Position numbers and translations under genes: made by a program. Below are positions 52,611-62,151 of a stretch of DNA of 64,000 nt, in pieces. The stretch is from Halomarina rubra (lineage in GTDB: Archaea > Halobacteriota > Halobacteria > Halobacteriales > Haloarculaceae): assembly GCF_023699475.1 (NCBI RefSeq), contig NZ_JALXFV010000006.1, positions 1 through 64,000 of the forward strand, written 5' to 3'. The notes under the pieces are model-generated. The model searched no databases, was not told where the DNA came from, and was given only the letters and a program-made list of their open reading frames with translations. Numbering within the stretch: position 1 is the stretch's first letter; each line of letters opens with the position of its first letter.

Positions 52611-54701
52611 CTACTCCGATAAATCAGTTGACTTCCCTGAGTCAGACTCAACTGTATCGGAAGCGCTCGAATGGAGGTCCTGAGCGGTCTGCTGTGAGAC
52701 ACTCTCTCTTGAGAACTGGGCTTGTTCGTACGCACTCGTCAGCCGCTCGAGGAAAGACCGCTCATCGTTCGATAAGACTGCAGCACTCTCATTGTAGAAT
52801 TCCCAGTGAGTGAGGCCAGTCCGCGCCACTCGCTCTTTGAGACTCGCCCGCACCGCTGCATAGGTCGTGACGAGACCCGCATCGGATTGACCCTCTGAAA
52901 GTAACTCTCGAGCACTTTCGAGTTGGTTCTGAACGATTTCGGACCTCGATTGCTGTTCTGTCGTTGATTCCACTGGAGTCGACGCTGGTGCGGGTGCAAT
53001 GTTCTTTGGCTCAGAAGAGCGCGACCAGTATCGTACCCCGAATACGGCTACGAGTATCAGTGTCACTACCCCACCGACAAGTGTGAGGAATTGCTCCAAA
53101 GACAATCCGCTACTCGGAGATTGCAGACCAGTGTTCCCACCTGCTGAAGAAACCGAAACTGTCGCGTTTGCCGCCGAGGAGCCCAGATTCGTGCCCTCAT
53201 CACTGAACGTCGCCTGGACCTCAACCGTTCCATTCGACTCAAAGTCCTGTGGTAACGCTACCTCCGTGTTGTAGTCCCCATCGCGATTGGTCCTCACCGT
53301 CTCGATTTCATTGCCACCTATCGAAAGGGCTACTCTCTGTCCCCCAACGGCCTGTCCATCGGTGGTTCGAAGTGTTCCCGAGACGCGAATCGTTTGCGCA
53401 TCGGTACCGAATGCTTCCATCATCAGCGCTGTCGGTGTCTCATCGACCTGGAGTGTCGAACTCGCTGACGTACTTGCAAGTGCTCGATTCTCCTGTGCTA
53501 CACTGACTACAAGATTCCGTGTTCCCTCATCTATGCCTGCTGGAATCCGCACTGTCACTTGATAGCTCCCGTCTTCTCGACTTTGCGCCGTGGTCAGTCG
53601 CGTCTCACCCAGACGAACAGCCACTGGGACTGATGCGCCAATGCCTTCAGCACGCACCTGTCCTGTCACGGTCACCGTCTGGTTATATCGGGTTTCTGTC
53701 GGAGCTGTGTCGATAGAGATGTTCGGGGTGACCTGTTCGACCTGAATAGGAATCGTATCTGAGGAATTGAGATACGGGGAGGTCGAGACTGGCCGGTAGC
53801 CCACCGTGATATTGGTCGCGTTTGTGGGTAGGGTCGTTGGCCGGTATTCGATAGAGAAGGCCCCGTTTTCGTCTGTCGTCGTCCGATAGGATTGTGAGCC
53901 AATCTGTAATCGAATCTCTTCGGTTGTTACTGCCGACCCATTCTCGGTGGTCAGCGTCCCGGAGAGCGCCAATGGGTCGAGAAAGGACGCTTGCTGACCG
54001 TCTGCACGAACGGAGAGTGTGGTCTCTTCGAACGTTGCCTCCCTGACCTCCTCTTGAGTATCGGTGATATTCTGTTCGACTGCGGTAACAGAGTCCCGTG
54101 CGTCAGCGAAGTCCTGTCCCGTTTGATTACCCAGCTGGCCATATCCATCACGTGTTCGACCAGCGTTCTCACGGACTCGTGAGGCGTCTTCTTCGAGGTC
54201 GCGTGCTAGTTCGCGTGCTTGGGAATTGTTTCCGTTCTCACGTGCCTCACGATACTTTTCATAGGTATCTCGATAGTCCTCGGTCGCGTTCGTCAACTCG
54301 CGCTGGTTGTTTCGCGTCCGTCGAAAGGTGCGTGTTGAGTCTGTCTCACCAGCGACATCCACGAGCTGACCAAGCCGGTCGTTGTACTTGTCGCCAAGGA
54401 GTTTCCGCGCGGCATCGTACTCTCCCTGGCTCAGCTGGATTGACCCCTCGCCCAGACGACCTGCTAGTTGCCCGATGAGCCAGTCTTGAAGCGCTGCTGC
54501 ATCGCCCTCTTGGCCAACTATATCTGGATTACGGTGGGCAATCGAATCGCTCGTGTTGTTACTGGCGCTCGTCCCGTTTGGCCCATCTTGGGCGTACGCT
54601 GAGGTGCGGTCACTTGCTGGACCTGTCTCTGCGAGAACGACCCCGATCGGAGAGGCCAGAACAACCAGAACAACGCAACAGAGAGCGACCGAGCGATTCA
54701 C
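52611..54701 (-). CDS. secreted multi-domain protein with Ig-like repeats and C-terminal DUF4129
   Basis: The 696-residue protein has a signal peptide (~1-24) and an acidic coiled-coil region (~60-235). Two or three carboxypeptidase-regulatory or Ig-like beta domains follow (~240-520; LTTENGSAVTTEEIRLQI, TLRTTDGQAVGG). One membrane helix lies at ~540-562, and the cytoplasmic DUF4129 domain follows (AAVRASLKERVARTG..HWEFY). DUF4129 usually sits with DUF58 and MoxR genes, as here. It starts a minus-strand operon divergent from DUF58. Its role is probably in envelope protein assembly. Confidence 0.78.
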   Translation of the reverse strand: MNRSVALCCVVLVVLASPIGVVLAETGPASDRTSAYAQDGPNGTSASNNTSDSIAHRNPDIVGQEGDAAALQDWLIGQLAGRLGEGSIQLSQGEYDAARKLLGDKYNDRLGQLVDVAGETDSTRTFRRTRNNQRELTNATEDYRDTYEKYREARENGNNSQARELARDLEEDASRVRENAGRTRDGYGQLGNQTGQDFADARDSVTAVEQNITDTQEEVREATFEETTLSVRADGQQASFLDPLALSGTLTTENGSAVTTEEIRLQIGSQSYRTTTDENGAFSIEYRPTTLPTNATNITVGYRPVSTSPYLNSSDTIPIQVEQVTPNISIDTAPTETRYNQTVTVTGQVRAEGIGASVPVAVRLGETRLTTAQSREDGSYQVTVRIPAGIDEGTRNLVVSVAQENRALASTSASSTLQVDETPTALMMEAFGTDAQTIRVSGTLRTTDGQAVGGQRVALSIGGNEIETVRTNRDGDYNTEVALPQDFESNGTVEVQATFSDEGTNLGSSAANATVSVSSAGGNTGLQSPSSGLSLEQFLTLVGGVVTLILVAVFGVRYWSRSSEPKNIAPAPASTPVESTTEQQSRSEIVQNQLESARELLSEGQSDAGLVTTYAAVRASLKERVARTGLTHWEFYNESAAVLSNDERSFLERLTSAYEQAQFSRESVSQQTAQDLHSSASDTVESDSGKSTDLSE

Positions 54702-54834
54702 GTCTGTCTTCGTTCAGATGCCCTCTGCAAAGAGCGTTGTTGCTCGCATTTTTTACACGAGAGTTACTCTGGATACACCCCTACGCAGAACAAGACACCA
54801 GAACGTTCAATCATCCGCGTAGGTTTCACACGGT

Positions 54835-56277
54835 ATGCAGCTGACGCGCCATGGATACGCGACCATTGGCCTTCTCATCGGTCTGGCGACCTTTGCTGTC
54901 CTTCTCCGGTCATGGGCGCTCTTGGCGGGTGCGGCGCTTCTCGGCGCGTGGCTTGTCACTCGCGCTGTTCTGTTTGCTTTGCTTCTCAGGAGGTTCGACC
55001 AGACGCTAACTGTCCAGCAGGACATTCAGTCAACTGCGAGACCGGATGAAACGGTGCCGGTGACACTCAGTGCTCACCTCGCGCATTCTATCCCGCTCAA
55101 AGCGCATATCGCTGCAGAGCCCCCACTCGTCGCTGACGCTCCTACTATTGACAGTCGGTCGGTTCGTCTCATCGAGGAGTTGGAGGAGGCGACAACGACA
55201 TTCACCGTTCGACTCCCTGTCGCTGGTAACGCAACCTTCGATCAGCCATCGGTCTCAGTCACTGACGGCCAGCTATTCACTGAAACATTTGAATTCGGTG
55301 ACCAGCATCGCGTTGTCGTTCGCCCCCGCCAACCAGACGATATGCACATCGGAGAGGGGGGCCAGGAGATTGCAATCGGATACGGTGAACACGAGGCCCT
55401 CCGCCCCAAAGGAGGAGGGACCGAACCGGAGTCTGTTCGCGAGTATCTGCCCTCTGATTCCGTACGCCAGATTGACTGGAAAGCCACCGCGCGGATGCAA
55501 TCTCCCCAAATTCGAGAGTACAGGCCGGAGACTGACCGGGAATCGATGCTTCTCGTCGACCACCGAGCAGCGACTGCAGTCGGTCTGCCGGGGAAACGCG
55601 CCCAAGAGTATCTCAGAGAAGTCGCACTGGCGTTCGTCGAGTACGCAGACCGAGTGGATGACCCGCTAGGCTGTTTCACTATCGGCGATGAAGGAATCAC
55701 CGGGCGTTTCCCTACCACCGCAAGTAAATCTGGTTACGGGAAGATACGACGCCATCTTACAGATTTGTCGCCGACAAACTCGCTCAACGAGCCTACTGAA
55801 TCCCAATCTGACTTCCGAGCAGTGCGTTCGCCTGCTGATGCCAGACGTGCGGCAAAGCTACTGTCTGAGTCCAGCGCGGGTGCGTTCGGACAGAATCTTA
55901 CCCCGTATTTCAAGGCGAGCGAACAGTACGTCAAGCGCATTGATGGCGACCCGCTGTTCGCTACTACACGGCTCGCAATCCGCGATGCTTCCCACTTGAT
56001 TATTTCCACCACAGATACGAACCGCGCTGGCATTCGTGAGACAGTCAAGCTTGCGCGGCGAGGAGATCGCCTTGTGACGGTCTTCCTCGCGCCTACAATG
56101 CTCTACCGTGCTGACGGACTTGCAAATATGGATTCGGCATATGATGAGTACCTCGAGTTCGAAGAGTTCAGGCGAGAACTAGCCGGCCTTGATCGTGTCG
56201 ACGCATATGAGGTTGCGCCAGGTGCGCGACTGGCGGCGGTCCTTGACAGGCGGTCTCGAAGAGGTGCGTCTGCATGA
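54835..56277 (+). CDS. DUF58-family protein
   Basis: The 480-residue protein has two N-terminal helices (~10-52) and a beta-rich region. The DUF58 core follows with REYLPSDSVRQIDWKATARM and LLVDH (~240), where a vWA-like fold starts. These proteins work with MoxR-type ATPases, possibly as metal-dependent assembly factors of surface complexes. It overlaps the next gene by 4 bases. A divergent promoter region of ~130 bases separates it from the DUF4129 gene. Confidence 0.88.
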   Translation: MQLTRHGYATIGLLIGLATFAVLLRSWALLAGAALLGAWLVTRAVLFALLLRRFDQTLTVQQDIQSTARPDETVPVTLSAHLAHSIPLKAHIAAEPPLVADAPTIDSRSVRLIEELEEATTTFTVRLPVAGNATFDQPSVSVTDGQLFTETFEFGDQHRVVVRPRQPDDMHIGEGGQEIAIGYGEHEALRPKGGGTEPESVREYLPSDSVRQIDWKATARMQSPQIREYRPETDRESMLLVDHRAATAVGLPGKRAQEYLREVALAFVEYADRVDDPLGCFTIGDEGITGRFPTTASKSGYGKIRRHLTDLSPTNSLNEPTESQSDFRAVRSPADARRAAKLLSESSAGAFGQNLTPYFKASEQYVKRIDGDPLFATTRLAIRDASHLIISTTDTNRAGIRETVKLARRGDRLVTVFLAPTMLYRADGLANMDSAYDEYLEFEEFRRELAGLDRVDAYEVAPGARLAAVLDRRSRRGASA

Positions 56278-56792
56278 CTGACCAATCACGACTCACCCCT
56301 CAACAAAACTCCATCCGGCGCGAAATCGGCGGGGGCGGATGGACCGCGTTCACCATGCTTGGAGGGCTACTAGCTGCAAGTGGGTTTGTTCTCACTGGGC
56401 AGGTGGGTGGATTCGTCGCTGCGGCTGTCGTATTCGGCGCAGCGGTCGTACTCACGACACCATTCGCGCTTACTATCTCCGTCCTCCTCATTGGTGTAGT
56501 CGACCCGAGCGAGTTTCTCCCAATGTTACTTGCCGGGAGTGGTCTCTTGTTTATCGCCCTCAGCGGCCTCGAAGGGGTACGCAGGCCTGGACTAGCTACC
56601 GCTGTTCTGGTGATGATTGCGAGCAGTATGATTGGAGTGGCGTGGGTCGCGTGGTCGATTTGGCCACCGTGGTTAGCGACTGTCGCAGTCCTCGTCGTGA
56701 TAGCGATACTCGGATATGGCACCCACCGATACGAGCGAGTGATGCTTGGGCTCGTCACCGACCCGATTCCCGAGTCGGAGGCTGAGCCATGA
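56274..56792 (+). CDS. four/five-helix membrane protein of the MoxR cluster
   Basis: The 172-residue protein consists of hydrophobic helices from residue ~20 to 145 and an acidic C-terminus. It belongs to the small membrane proteins usual in haloarchaeal DUF58/MoxR clusters (DUF7269/DUF7519-like), but no motif fixes the family. It is coupled to both neighbours by 4-base overlaps. Confidence 0.7.
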   Translation: MTDQSRLTPQQNSIRREIGGGGWTAFTMLGGLLAASGFVLTGQVGGFVAAAVVFGAAVVLTTPFALTISVLLIGVVDPSEFLPMLLAGSGLLFIALSGLEGVRRPGLATAVLVMIASSMIGVAWVAWSIWPPWLATVAVLVVIAILGYGTHRYERVMLGLVTDPIPESEAEP

Positions 56793-57670
56793 GCGAATCG
56801 GTTGAGACCAGTCCAAGCGAGATGAGCGACGAGCAGGACCAGACGTCGCTCTCACGTGCAGAAATCCTCGCACAGGTCGAAACCCTCCGTGCGGAAAACA
56901 ATCGCCTCAGAACAGCATATCGCGACGCACAGCGCCAACGCTACCGCCGAACGGCTGCAGGGTTCGGTATTGTTGGTGTTCTTGCGCTGCTCGGTGCTGC
57001 ACTATTCCCTGGAGTCAGGACGGTCCTGCTCGCACTTGGTGGCACGGGCGTGTTTGCGGCTGTGATGACGCTATATCTCACACCAGAAGCGTTCATCTCA
57101 GCGAGTGTTGGCGAAGCCGTTTCTCAAACGTACTCGGAGAATACTAGTGCAATCGTCGCCGACCTGGGATTGAGCGACAACCGAGTCTACCTCCCCACAG
57201 ACGACGAGACACGCCTGTACCTTCCTCAGTACGAGGACTTTGACACACGTAAAGGAGTGTCGCTGGACACACCGTTTGTCACCGCCGAAAACGAGCGCTC
57301 TCGTGGGCTAGCTCTCCTCCCAACAGGCAGTTCGCTATATGACCAATTCGAACAGGCTCACTCAGGCCCAATTCCAGAGCGCCCCTCCTCGCTTGCACGA
57401 GCGCTCGCCGATGCCGCAATCGAGCAGTTTGAACTTGCCGATACAGTTGACCCCGAGACCGAGAATGGGCGACTCGCACTCGGCGTCGCTGGTGCACGAA
57501 TCGAACCTGTATCAGCACTTGACCACCCGCTCGCTTCACTCGTCGCTGTAGGATTGGCGACACAACTCGGAACAGCAATCGATGTCACCGTTCAGGCGCC
57601 AGATGACGAACGATACGACTCAATCGTCGTCTATACTTGGGACTCTGACGATTTCGACTTGATGGAGTAG
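56789..57670 (+). CDS. membrane-anchored coiled-coil protein of the MoxR cluster
   Basis: The 293-residue protein has an N-terminal coiled coil (~20-55), two membrane helices (~58-100) and a soluble domain (~110-293) that ends in YDSIVVYTWDSDDFD. No known family is recognised. The gene overlaps the upstream one by ATGA, so the three plus-strand genes from DUF58 onward form an operon. Confidence 0.7.
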   Translation: MSESVETSPSEMSDEQDQTSLSRAEILAQVETLRAENNRLRTAYRDAQRQRYRRTAAGFGIVGVLALLGAALFPGVRTVLLALGGTGVFAAVMTLYLTPEAFISASVGEAVSQTYSENTSAIVADLGLSDNRVYLPTDDETRLYLPQYEDFDTRKGVSLDTPFVTAENERSRGLALLPTGSSLYDQFEQAHSGPIPERPSSLARALADAAIEQFELADTVDPETENGRLALGVAGARIEPVSALDHPLASLVAVGLATQLGTAIDVTVQAPDDERYDSIVVYTWDSDDFDLME

Positions 57671-57729
57671 CACCGAGTCTGGCGCGGATGAGATTGATTG
57701 CGAACCGCTATCTTTGCTGCTCGGAACGG

Positions 57730-58233
57730 CTACTCTTCTTCGGAAGCTTTTGAGGCATTGACGACCTCAAGGAGCACTTTGCGGTCATCAAAATACGCTG
57801 GTGCATCGTTCTCTGCTTCGAACTGAATGGTACGCTCAAGTGCGGCATCAGCTTCTATCTCGTCGGTCTGGAACTCTTCAGCGAGGTCCGCATACCCCGA
57901 AGCAAGGTTTTGGTACAACTCGATACGGGCCTCAATCGCTTTCACCTCTGCTTGTTGCTCGTTGAGGGATTGCTCTCTCTGTTCTAACGCGTCGACTGTT
58001 GACCCGCCATTGCCGGGTTGTTCTGGTGACTCTGGAGTCGGAGTTCCATCGATTTCCTGACGTGGCTGGTCCAGTGTTGACTGCAGAGTTGCCATCTCTT
58101 CGTCGATACTGTCGAGTATGTCGTCGGCCTCCGCTGCCATCGTTTCGACCGAACCGAGGAGAAGTCTTGTTTGAACGCGGCAGTACTCGACAAATTCGTC
58201 GAGCGAAAGCGGTGACCGGTCCATACTGAACAC
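57730..58233 (-). CDS. coiled-coil protein, unknown
   Basis: The 167-residue acidic protein is almost entirely helical with heptad-like patterns (VETMAAEADDILDSIDEEMA; ERTIQFEAEN) and a central flexible linker. No catalytic motif is seen. It lies 41 bases downstream of the MoxR gene on the same strand, so it is likely part of that operon and may be a structural partner. Confidence 0.65.
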   Translation of the reverse strand: MFSMDRSPLSLDEFVEYCRVQTRLLLGSVETMAAEADDILDSIDEEMATLQSTLDQPRQEIDGTPTPESPEQPGNGGSTVDALEQREQSLNEQQAEVKAIEARIELYQNLASGYADLAEEFQTDEIEADAALERTIQFEAENDAPAYFDDRKVLLEVVNASKASEEE

Positions 58234-58274
58234 CTGAAGGCGTCAGCGAAGTCAGTTCCGACTCACCAAGCCTC

Positions 58275-59279
58275 TCATTCGCTCAAATCGCCACCATCCC
58301 CAACCGCGGTCGATGCCGTTGCCTCCTCGTTACTCCCTGGCGGTTCGACTGTCCCGACTACGTCCTCAACAACAGCACGTGCATCGAGGTCGCTGAGTTC
58401 TGCATCGGTACTCAACACAAGTCGGTGAGCGAGAATGGGCTTTGTGAGCAACTTGATATCGTCTGGAATCACGTAGTCTCGCCCATGGATGGCCGCTCGC
58501 GCCTTCCCTGCATTAAGGAACGCGAGCGATGCACGGGGTGAAGCGCCATGACGCGTGTCCGAACTCTCGCGCGTTGCGTCGATGATATCGAGGATGTACT
58601 CCTTCAGTTTTGGTGCGGCGTGCACGTCTTCGACAGCATCACGTGCAGAGCGAAGCTCGTCGGGGGTGACGACACGTTCGACGGCGTCCGGACCAAGGGT
58701 TGGCGCTGAGTCGAACACATCCAACAGCTCACGTTCTTCGTCACGCTCTGGGAGTGAGACATCCAGTTGGAACAAAAATCGGTCTCGTTGTGCTTCTGGC
58801 AGCTCGAAGGTACCTTCCATCTCAATTGGGTTCTGCGTCGCGACGACGACGAACGGATCTGGAAGACTGAGGGTCTGGCCCTCGATAGTCACTGTCCGTT
58901 CGGCCATCGCCTCGAGTAGTGCTGATTGCGTCTTCGGCGTGGCGCGGTTGATTTCGTCAGCGACAACTACGTTTGCGAACACCGGCCCCTTGCGCAGTTC
59001 GAACTCGCCGGTTTGCTCACGATAGACGGTCGTCCCGGTGACGTCGGCCGGAAGTACGTCTGGGGTCATCTGAACGCGGGTGTACTGGAGGCCGGTCGAC
59101 CGCGCAAACAGATTGGCGATGGTGGTCTTGGCAACCCCTGGAACCCCTTCGAGGAGTACGTGTCCACGCGTCAGCAGTGCGATGGTGAGCCCTTCGACGA
59201 TTGAGTCCTTGCCGATAAGGACTGTGCTCATCTCGTCGTGGAGAGCGCTGTAGAGAGATTCGGGGTCGCGCGCACTCAT
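58275..59279 (-). CDS. MoxR-family AAA+ ATPase
   Basis: The 334-residue protein has Walker A GVPGVAKTT (~40), Walker B VVVADEINRATPKTQSALLE (~110) and sensor region VVATQNPIEMEGTFELPEAQ (~150). The C-terminal lid domain follows at ~240-320. MoxR ATPases act as chaperones that insert metals or assemble protein complexes with DUF58/vWA partners. It lies downstream of the DUF4350 gene with a gap of ~53 bases. Its motifs are intact. Confidence 0.92.
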   Translation of the reverse strand: MSARDPESLYSALHDEMSTVLIGKDSIVEGLTIALLTRGHVLLEGVPGVAKTTIANLFARSTGLQYTRVQMTPDVLPADVTGTTVYREQTGEFELRKGPVFANVVVADEINRATPKTQSALLEAMAERTVTIEGQTLSLPDPFVVVATQNPIEMEGTFELPEAQRDRFLFQLDVSLPERDEERELLDVFDSAPTLGPDAVERVVTPDELRSARDAVEDVHAAPKLKEYILDIIDATRESSDTRHGASPRASLAFLNAGKARAAIHGRDYVIPDDIKLLTKPILAHRLVLSTDAELSDLDARAVVEDVVGTVEPPGSNEEATASTAVGDGGDLSE

Positions 59280-59332
59280 TTTACTGCCCTACCCGTTCGG
59301 GGTGTAAAAACGCTCTCACATCAAGCGTCATC

Positions 59333-60505
59333 TCACTGATGCCGGGAAGTCTCGGATTCATCGCCGCTATCATCCATCTCGGCTCCGTGATGGTCGCCTC
59401 GCCAGGGGTCGCGTGGGCCGTCTGAAGCCAACGCTTGTGCGACGCGGTTGATGCGGCGTTCGTCCCACTCTGGCCGTCGACGGCGAAGGGCAGCGGCAGC
59501 CGATGTGGCGTCGAGATGTGCGCTGATGTCCTCGTCGCCATCACCGAAACGAGTACGCAGTCGACGAATCGATGGGTGTTCACGGAGTGCCGGCCACTTC
59601 AGATAGACCGCGATACCCCACACCAACAGTAGCCCAACCCACAGTTGGACGAACACTGAGCTTCGGAGAGTCACCAACAGGAAGGCAAGCGGTGGCAGGC
59701 TCGCAGTGTGTGAGTAATCGAGTGCGACTCGGTCACTCCCGGAGATGAGTGCCTGGGCGAATCTACGGTTGTTCGGGCGGTCGAGCATTGCGTTGATGAG
59801 CGCACTTGAGTCACTCACGACCACGACTCGACCCTTCCCAACTGACTCGACTGTTGCCACCGGGCGAGTTGCCAGCGTCTCCGAATCGTCGAGTTGGTCG
59901 TTCTGGTTCGAATCCAGATATGCGAATTCGGAGGTAGAGATGAGCACACTCGCATTTTCAGGTCGAACCACGCTCCCATAGTTGAGCGTCAATCGCTCTA
60001 CACCGCTCGTGAGGTTGGTCGCGTTTCCCGACCCTGCTGACTGATTCGAGCGCGTCGTCGTGTTGGTCACGTTCGTCGCGAGTGGAAGGGCGGGGCCGCG
60101 GAAATACCGATGTTCGTCACGAACTAGCTGTCCATCAACACGCGCCGATGCACCGACCGATGCGAGCAGGCTATTCGACCTGCTACTGTCGTCGGCAACG
60201 ACAAGCGTGCCACCGCGATCGACGAATGAACGCACCTGTGCCGATTCGTTTGCTGTGTACGGTTCATCTGGCGCAAGAACGAACGCTACGCTCTGATTGG
60301 ATAACGAATTGTACTCGCTCGTGCCCTGTATGTAGACTGCGTCCGTCCCCTCCCCCTCCGCAATACCTCGAAGAGAACTCCCACCATCCCAGGAAGGATT
60401 GAACGCTCCATATGCAGCTCCCGAAGTACTGGCACCAATGACGATTCCAAGTGCGACGACAGCGACGAGTGCCCACAGCGCGATTCGAGGCACATCTGTT
60501 CGCAC
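59333..60505 (-). CDS. DUF4350-family membrane protein
   Basis: The 390-residue protein has an N-terminal helix (~8-28), an exported DUF4350 domain (~35-245; VRSFVDRGGTLVVADDSS is a landmark) that resembles glutamine-amidotransferase-like folds, and a second helix (~262-288). A basic cytoplasmic tail follows. It is a standard member of MoxR/DUF58 clusters. It is separated by 3 bases from the upstream membrane-protein gene. Confidence 0.83.
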   Translation of the reverse strand: MRTDVPRIALWALVAVVALGIVIGASTSGAAYGAFNPSWDGGSSLRGIAEGEGTDAVYIQGTSEYNSLSNQSVAFVLAPDEPYTANESAQVRSFVDRGGTLVVADDSSRSNSLLASVGASARVDGQLVRDEHRYFRGPALPLATNVTNTTTRSNQSAGSGNATNLTSGVERLTLNYGSVVRPENASVLISTSEFAYLDSNQNDQLDDSETLATRPVATVESVGKGRVVVVSDSSALINAMLDRPNNRRFAQALISGSDRVALDYSHTASLPPLAFLLVTLRSSVFVQLWVGLLLVWGIAVYLKWPALREHPSIRRLRTRFGDGDEDISAHLDATSAAAALRRRRPEWDERRINRVAQALASDGPRDPWRGDHHGAEMDDSGDESETSRHQ

Positions 60506-60508
60506 GAC

Positions 60509-60784
60509 TCAGAACACCCCCGGTGGAAGTATATCGAGGATGCGCTTGACTACGAGATAGGCGAATACGAGCAATCCTGCGGCGATGACCCACTTCAATC
60601 GAGAACGCCAGCGTGGCGTGACTGCAATCGGCGCGGTGAGTTCGACGAGAACGAGAAACGCGATGAGCGAGACGACGAAGACGAGTTCAAGCGTCAGGCT
60701 TCCAAGTGCTGCCAGTGCGATGATTGTCGCACACGTCGCCGCGAGATGGCCGAAGACGAACCGCTGGCGACGTTGCAGTCTCAT
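60509..60784 (-). CDS. small three-helix membrane protein
   Basis: The 91-residue protein has three hydrophobic helices and a basic N-terminus (MRLQRRQR). It starts the DUF4350/MoxR operon, with a 3-base gap to DUF4350. No family is recognised; position suggests it belongs to the same complex. Confidence 0.65.
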   Translation of the reverse strand: MRLQRRQRFVFGHLAATCATIIALAALGSLTLELVFVVSLIAFLVLVELTAPIAVTPRWRSRLKWVIAAGLLVFAYLVVKRILDILPPGVF

Positions 60785-60926
60785 CTATTCAGAGAACAAC
60801 GACGTGGCCATACAAGTATTACGAGACACACGCCTCCTCTCTCGAATGGTGGGCTGAAAATATCCCTCCCGGTATTACAGGCTGTTTCCAACGGACCTAT
60901 CCACGTGGTCGCTGAACGCACCGATA

Positions 60927-61481
60927 ATGTGGCCATGGGGACACGCGGCACTCGGCTATCTTCTCTACAGGGTGGTACTGCCTAGTCGTGGCCGACCTTG
61001 GCCACCAAGTGATGGCACAGCGATTGCGCTGGCTGTCGGAACGCAGTTCCCAGACCTCATCGATAAGCCGTTGGCGTGGTCGTTTGGGCTCATCCCCTCC
61101 GGACGGTCGCTTGCTCACTCACTGGTACTCGCAACCATCGTCTGTCTGCTGGTCGTCACAATTGCACGCCGAAGCGGCCAGAGTAAGCCAGCATGGGCAT
61201 TCGCGTTTGGATACTATGCTCATCTCCTCGGTGACGCACTGTTGCCCATCCTTCAACTGGACGCAGAGTTCCTTTCATTTCTTGCGTGGCCCCTCCTACC
61301 CCCACCTCCCTATGAGAGCGACTCGAGTTTTCTCGAACATATCCTCAACCTCAGCCCAACACCGTTCACACTGTTCGGACTCCTGTTGACCGTGTTTGCA
61401 ATGGGAATTTGGATTTATGATGGCTACCCAGGTCTTCGGTGGCTAGGGACTGAGTCGGGGACACCTGTCAGCAACGACTGA
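60927..61481 (+). CDS. YdjM-like membrane-bound metal-dependent hydrolase
   Basis: The 184-residue protein starts MWPWGHAALGYLLY, the motif with the first metal-binding His. It continues with GTQFPDLIDKPLAW and HSLVLATI, then YYAHLLGDAL (~100), which carries the remaining His and Asp ligands. These are features of the YdjM/LexA-regulated membrane hydrolases. Its substrate is unknown. It is a single gene, convergent with the ABC-transporter operon (7-base gap). Confidence 0.83.
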   Translation: MWPWGHAALGYLLYRVVLPSRGRPWPPSDGTAIALAVGTQFPDLIDKPLAWSFGLIPSGRSLAHSLVLATIVCLLVVTIARRSGQSKPAWAFAFGYYAHLLGDALLPILQLDAEFLSFLAWPLLPPPPYESDSSFLEHILNLSPTPFTLFGLLLTVFAMGIWIYDGYPGLRWLGTESGTPVSND

Positions 61482-61488
61482 CGTGTGT

Positions 61489-62151
61489 TCACTCTCGGTG
61501 TAACGTCCCTGCTGAAAGCGTGTACTGCTCATCGAATGCACCACTGAGTCGGCTATCGTGGCTCACGACCACGAGAGCGGTGTCGAACGACTCTCGAACC
61601 GTGAACAGTGTCTCAAGAACGGCGTCCGTCGTCTCTGGGTCCAATTGACCGGTTGGTTCGTCGGCCAAAACAACGCTTGGGCGATTTGCTAATGAACGGG
61701 CGATAGCGACGCGCTGGCGCTCCCCTCCGGAGAGCGTCGGCGGTAGCCGGTCGGTGAGATCCGCGATGTCGAGTCGCTCGAAGAGGCTGTCGAGCCACTC
61801 CTCATCAACGGAGCCCGCATGTTCCTGCGGGACCCGAGCATTTTCGTAAGCGGTCAAGTCCTCTATGAGCTTGAAATCCTGAAAGACGAAACCGAGATGG
61901 TCGCGACGAATGGCTGCCCGCTTGCGCTCGGGAAGCGTCGACGTATCGGTCCCATTCACCAACAGCGTCCCTGAATCTGGTGTCGTGAGCAACCCGAGCA
62001 CCGAGAAAAGTGTGGACTTTCCAGCGCCGCTTGTCCCTCTGATGAGGGTCTGAGCGTGCTTGGGTACCGAAACCGATAGTCCCGCGAAAACAGGGTCGTT
62101 TCCCCGAGAAATGGAGATATTGCGAGCGGCCAGTACCGAATCCTCGCTCAT
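61489..62151 (-). CDS. ABC transporter ATP-binding protein (LolD/MacB-like)
   Basis: The 220-residue protein has Walker A GTSGAGKST (~38), Q-loop VFQDFKLIEDLTAYEN, signature LSGGERQRVAIARS (~140), Walker B VVLADEPTGQLD and the H-loop VVSHD. The sequence places it in the LolD/MacB/FtsE group that pairs with FtsX-like permeases. Its start overlaps the end of the membrane-protein gene by 4 bases, and a second membrane-protein gene lies one further upstream. Confidence 0.9.
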   Translation of the reverse strand: MSEDSVLAARNISISRGNDPVFAGLSVSVPKHAQTLIRGTSGAGKSTLFSVLGLLTTPDSGTLLVNGTDTSTLPERKRAAIRRDHLGFVFQDFKLIEDLTAYENARVPQEHAGSVDEEWLDSLFERLDIADLTDRLPPTLSGGERQRVAIARSLANRPSVVLADEPTGQLDPETTDAVLETLFTVRESFDTALVVVSHDSRLSGAFDEQYTLSAGTLHRE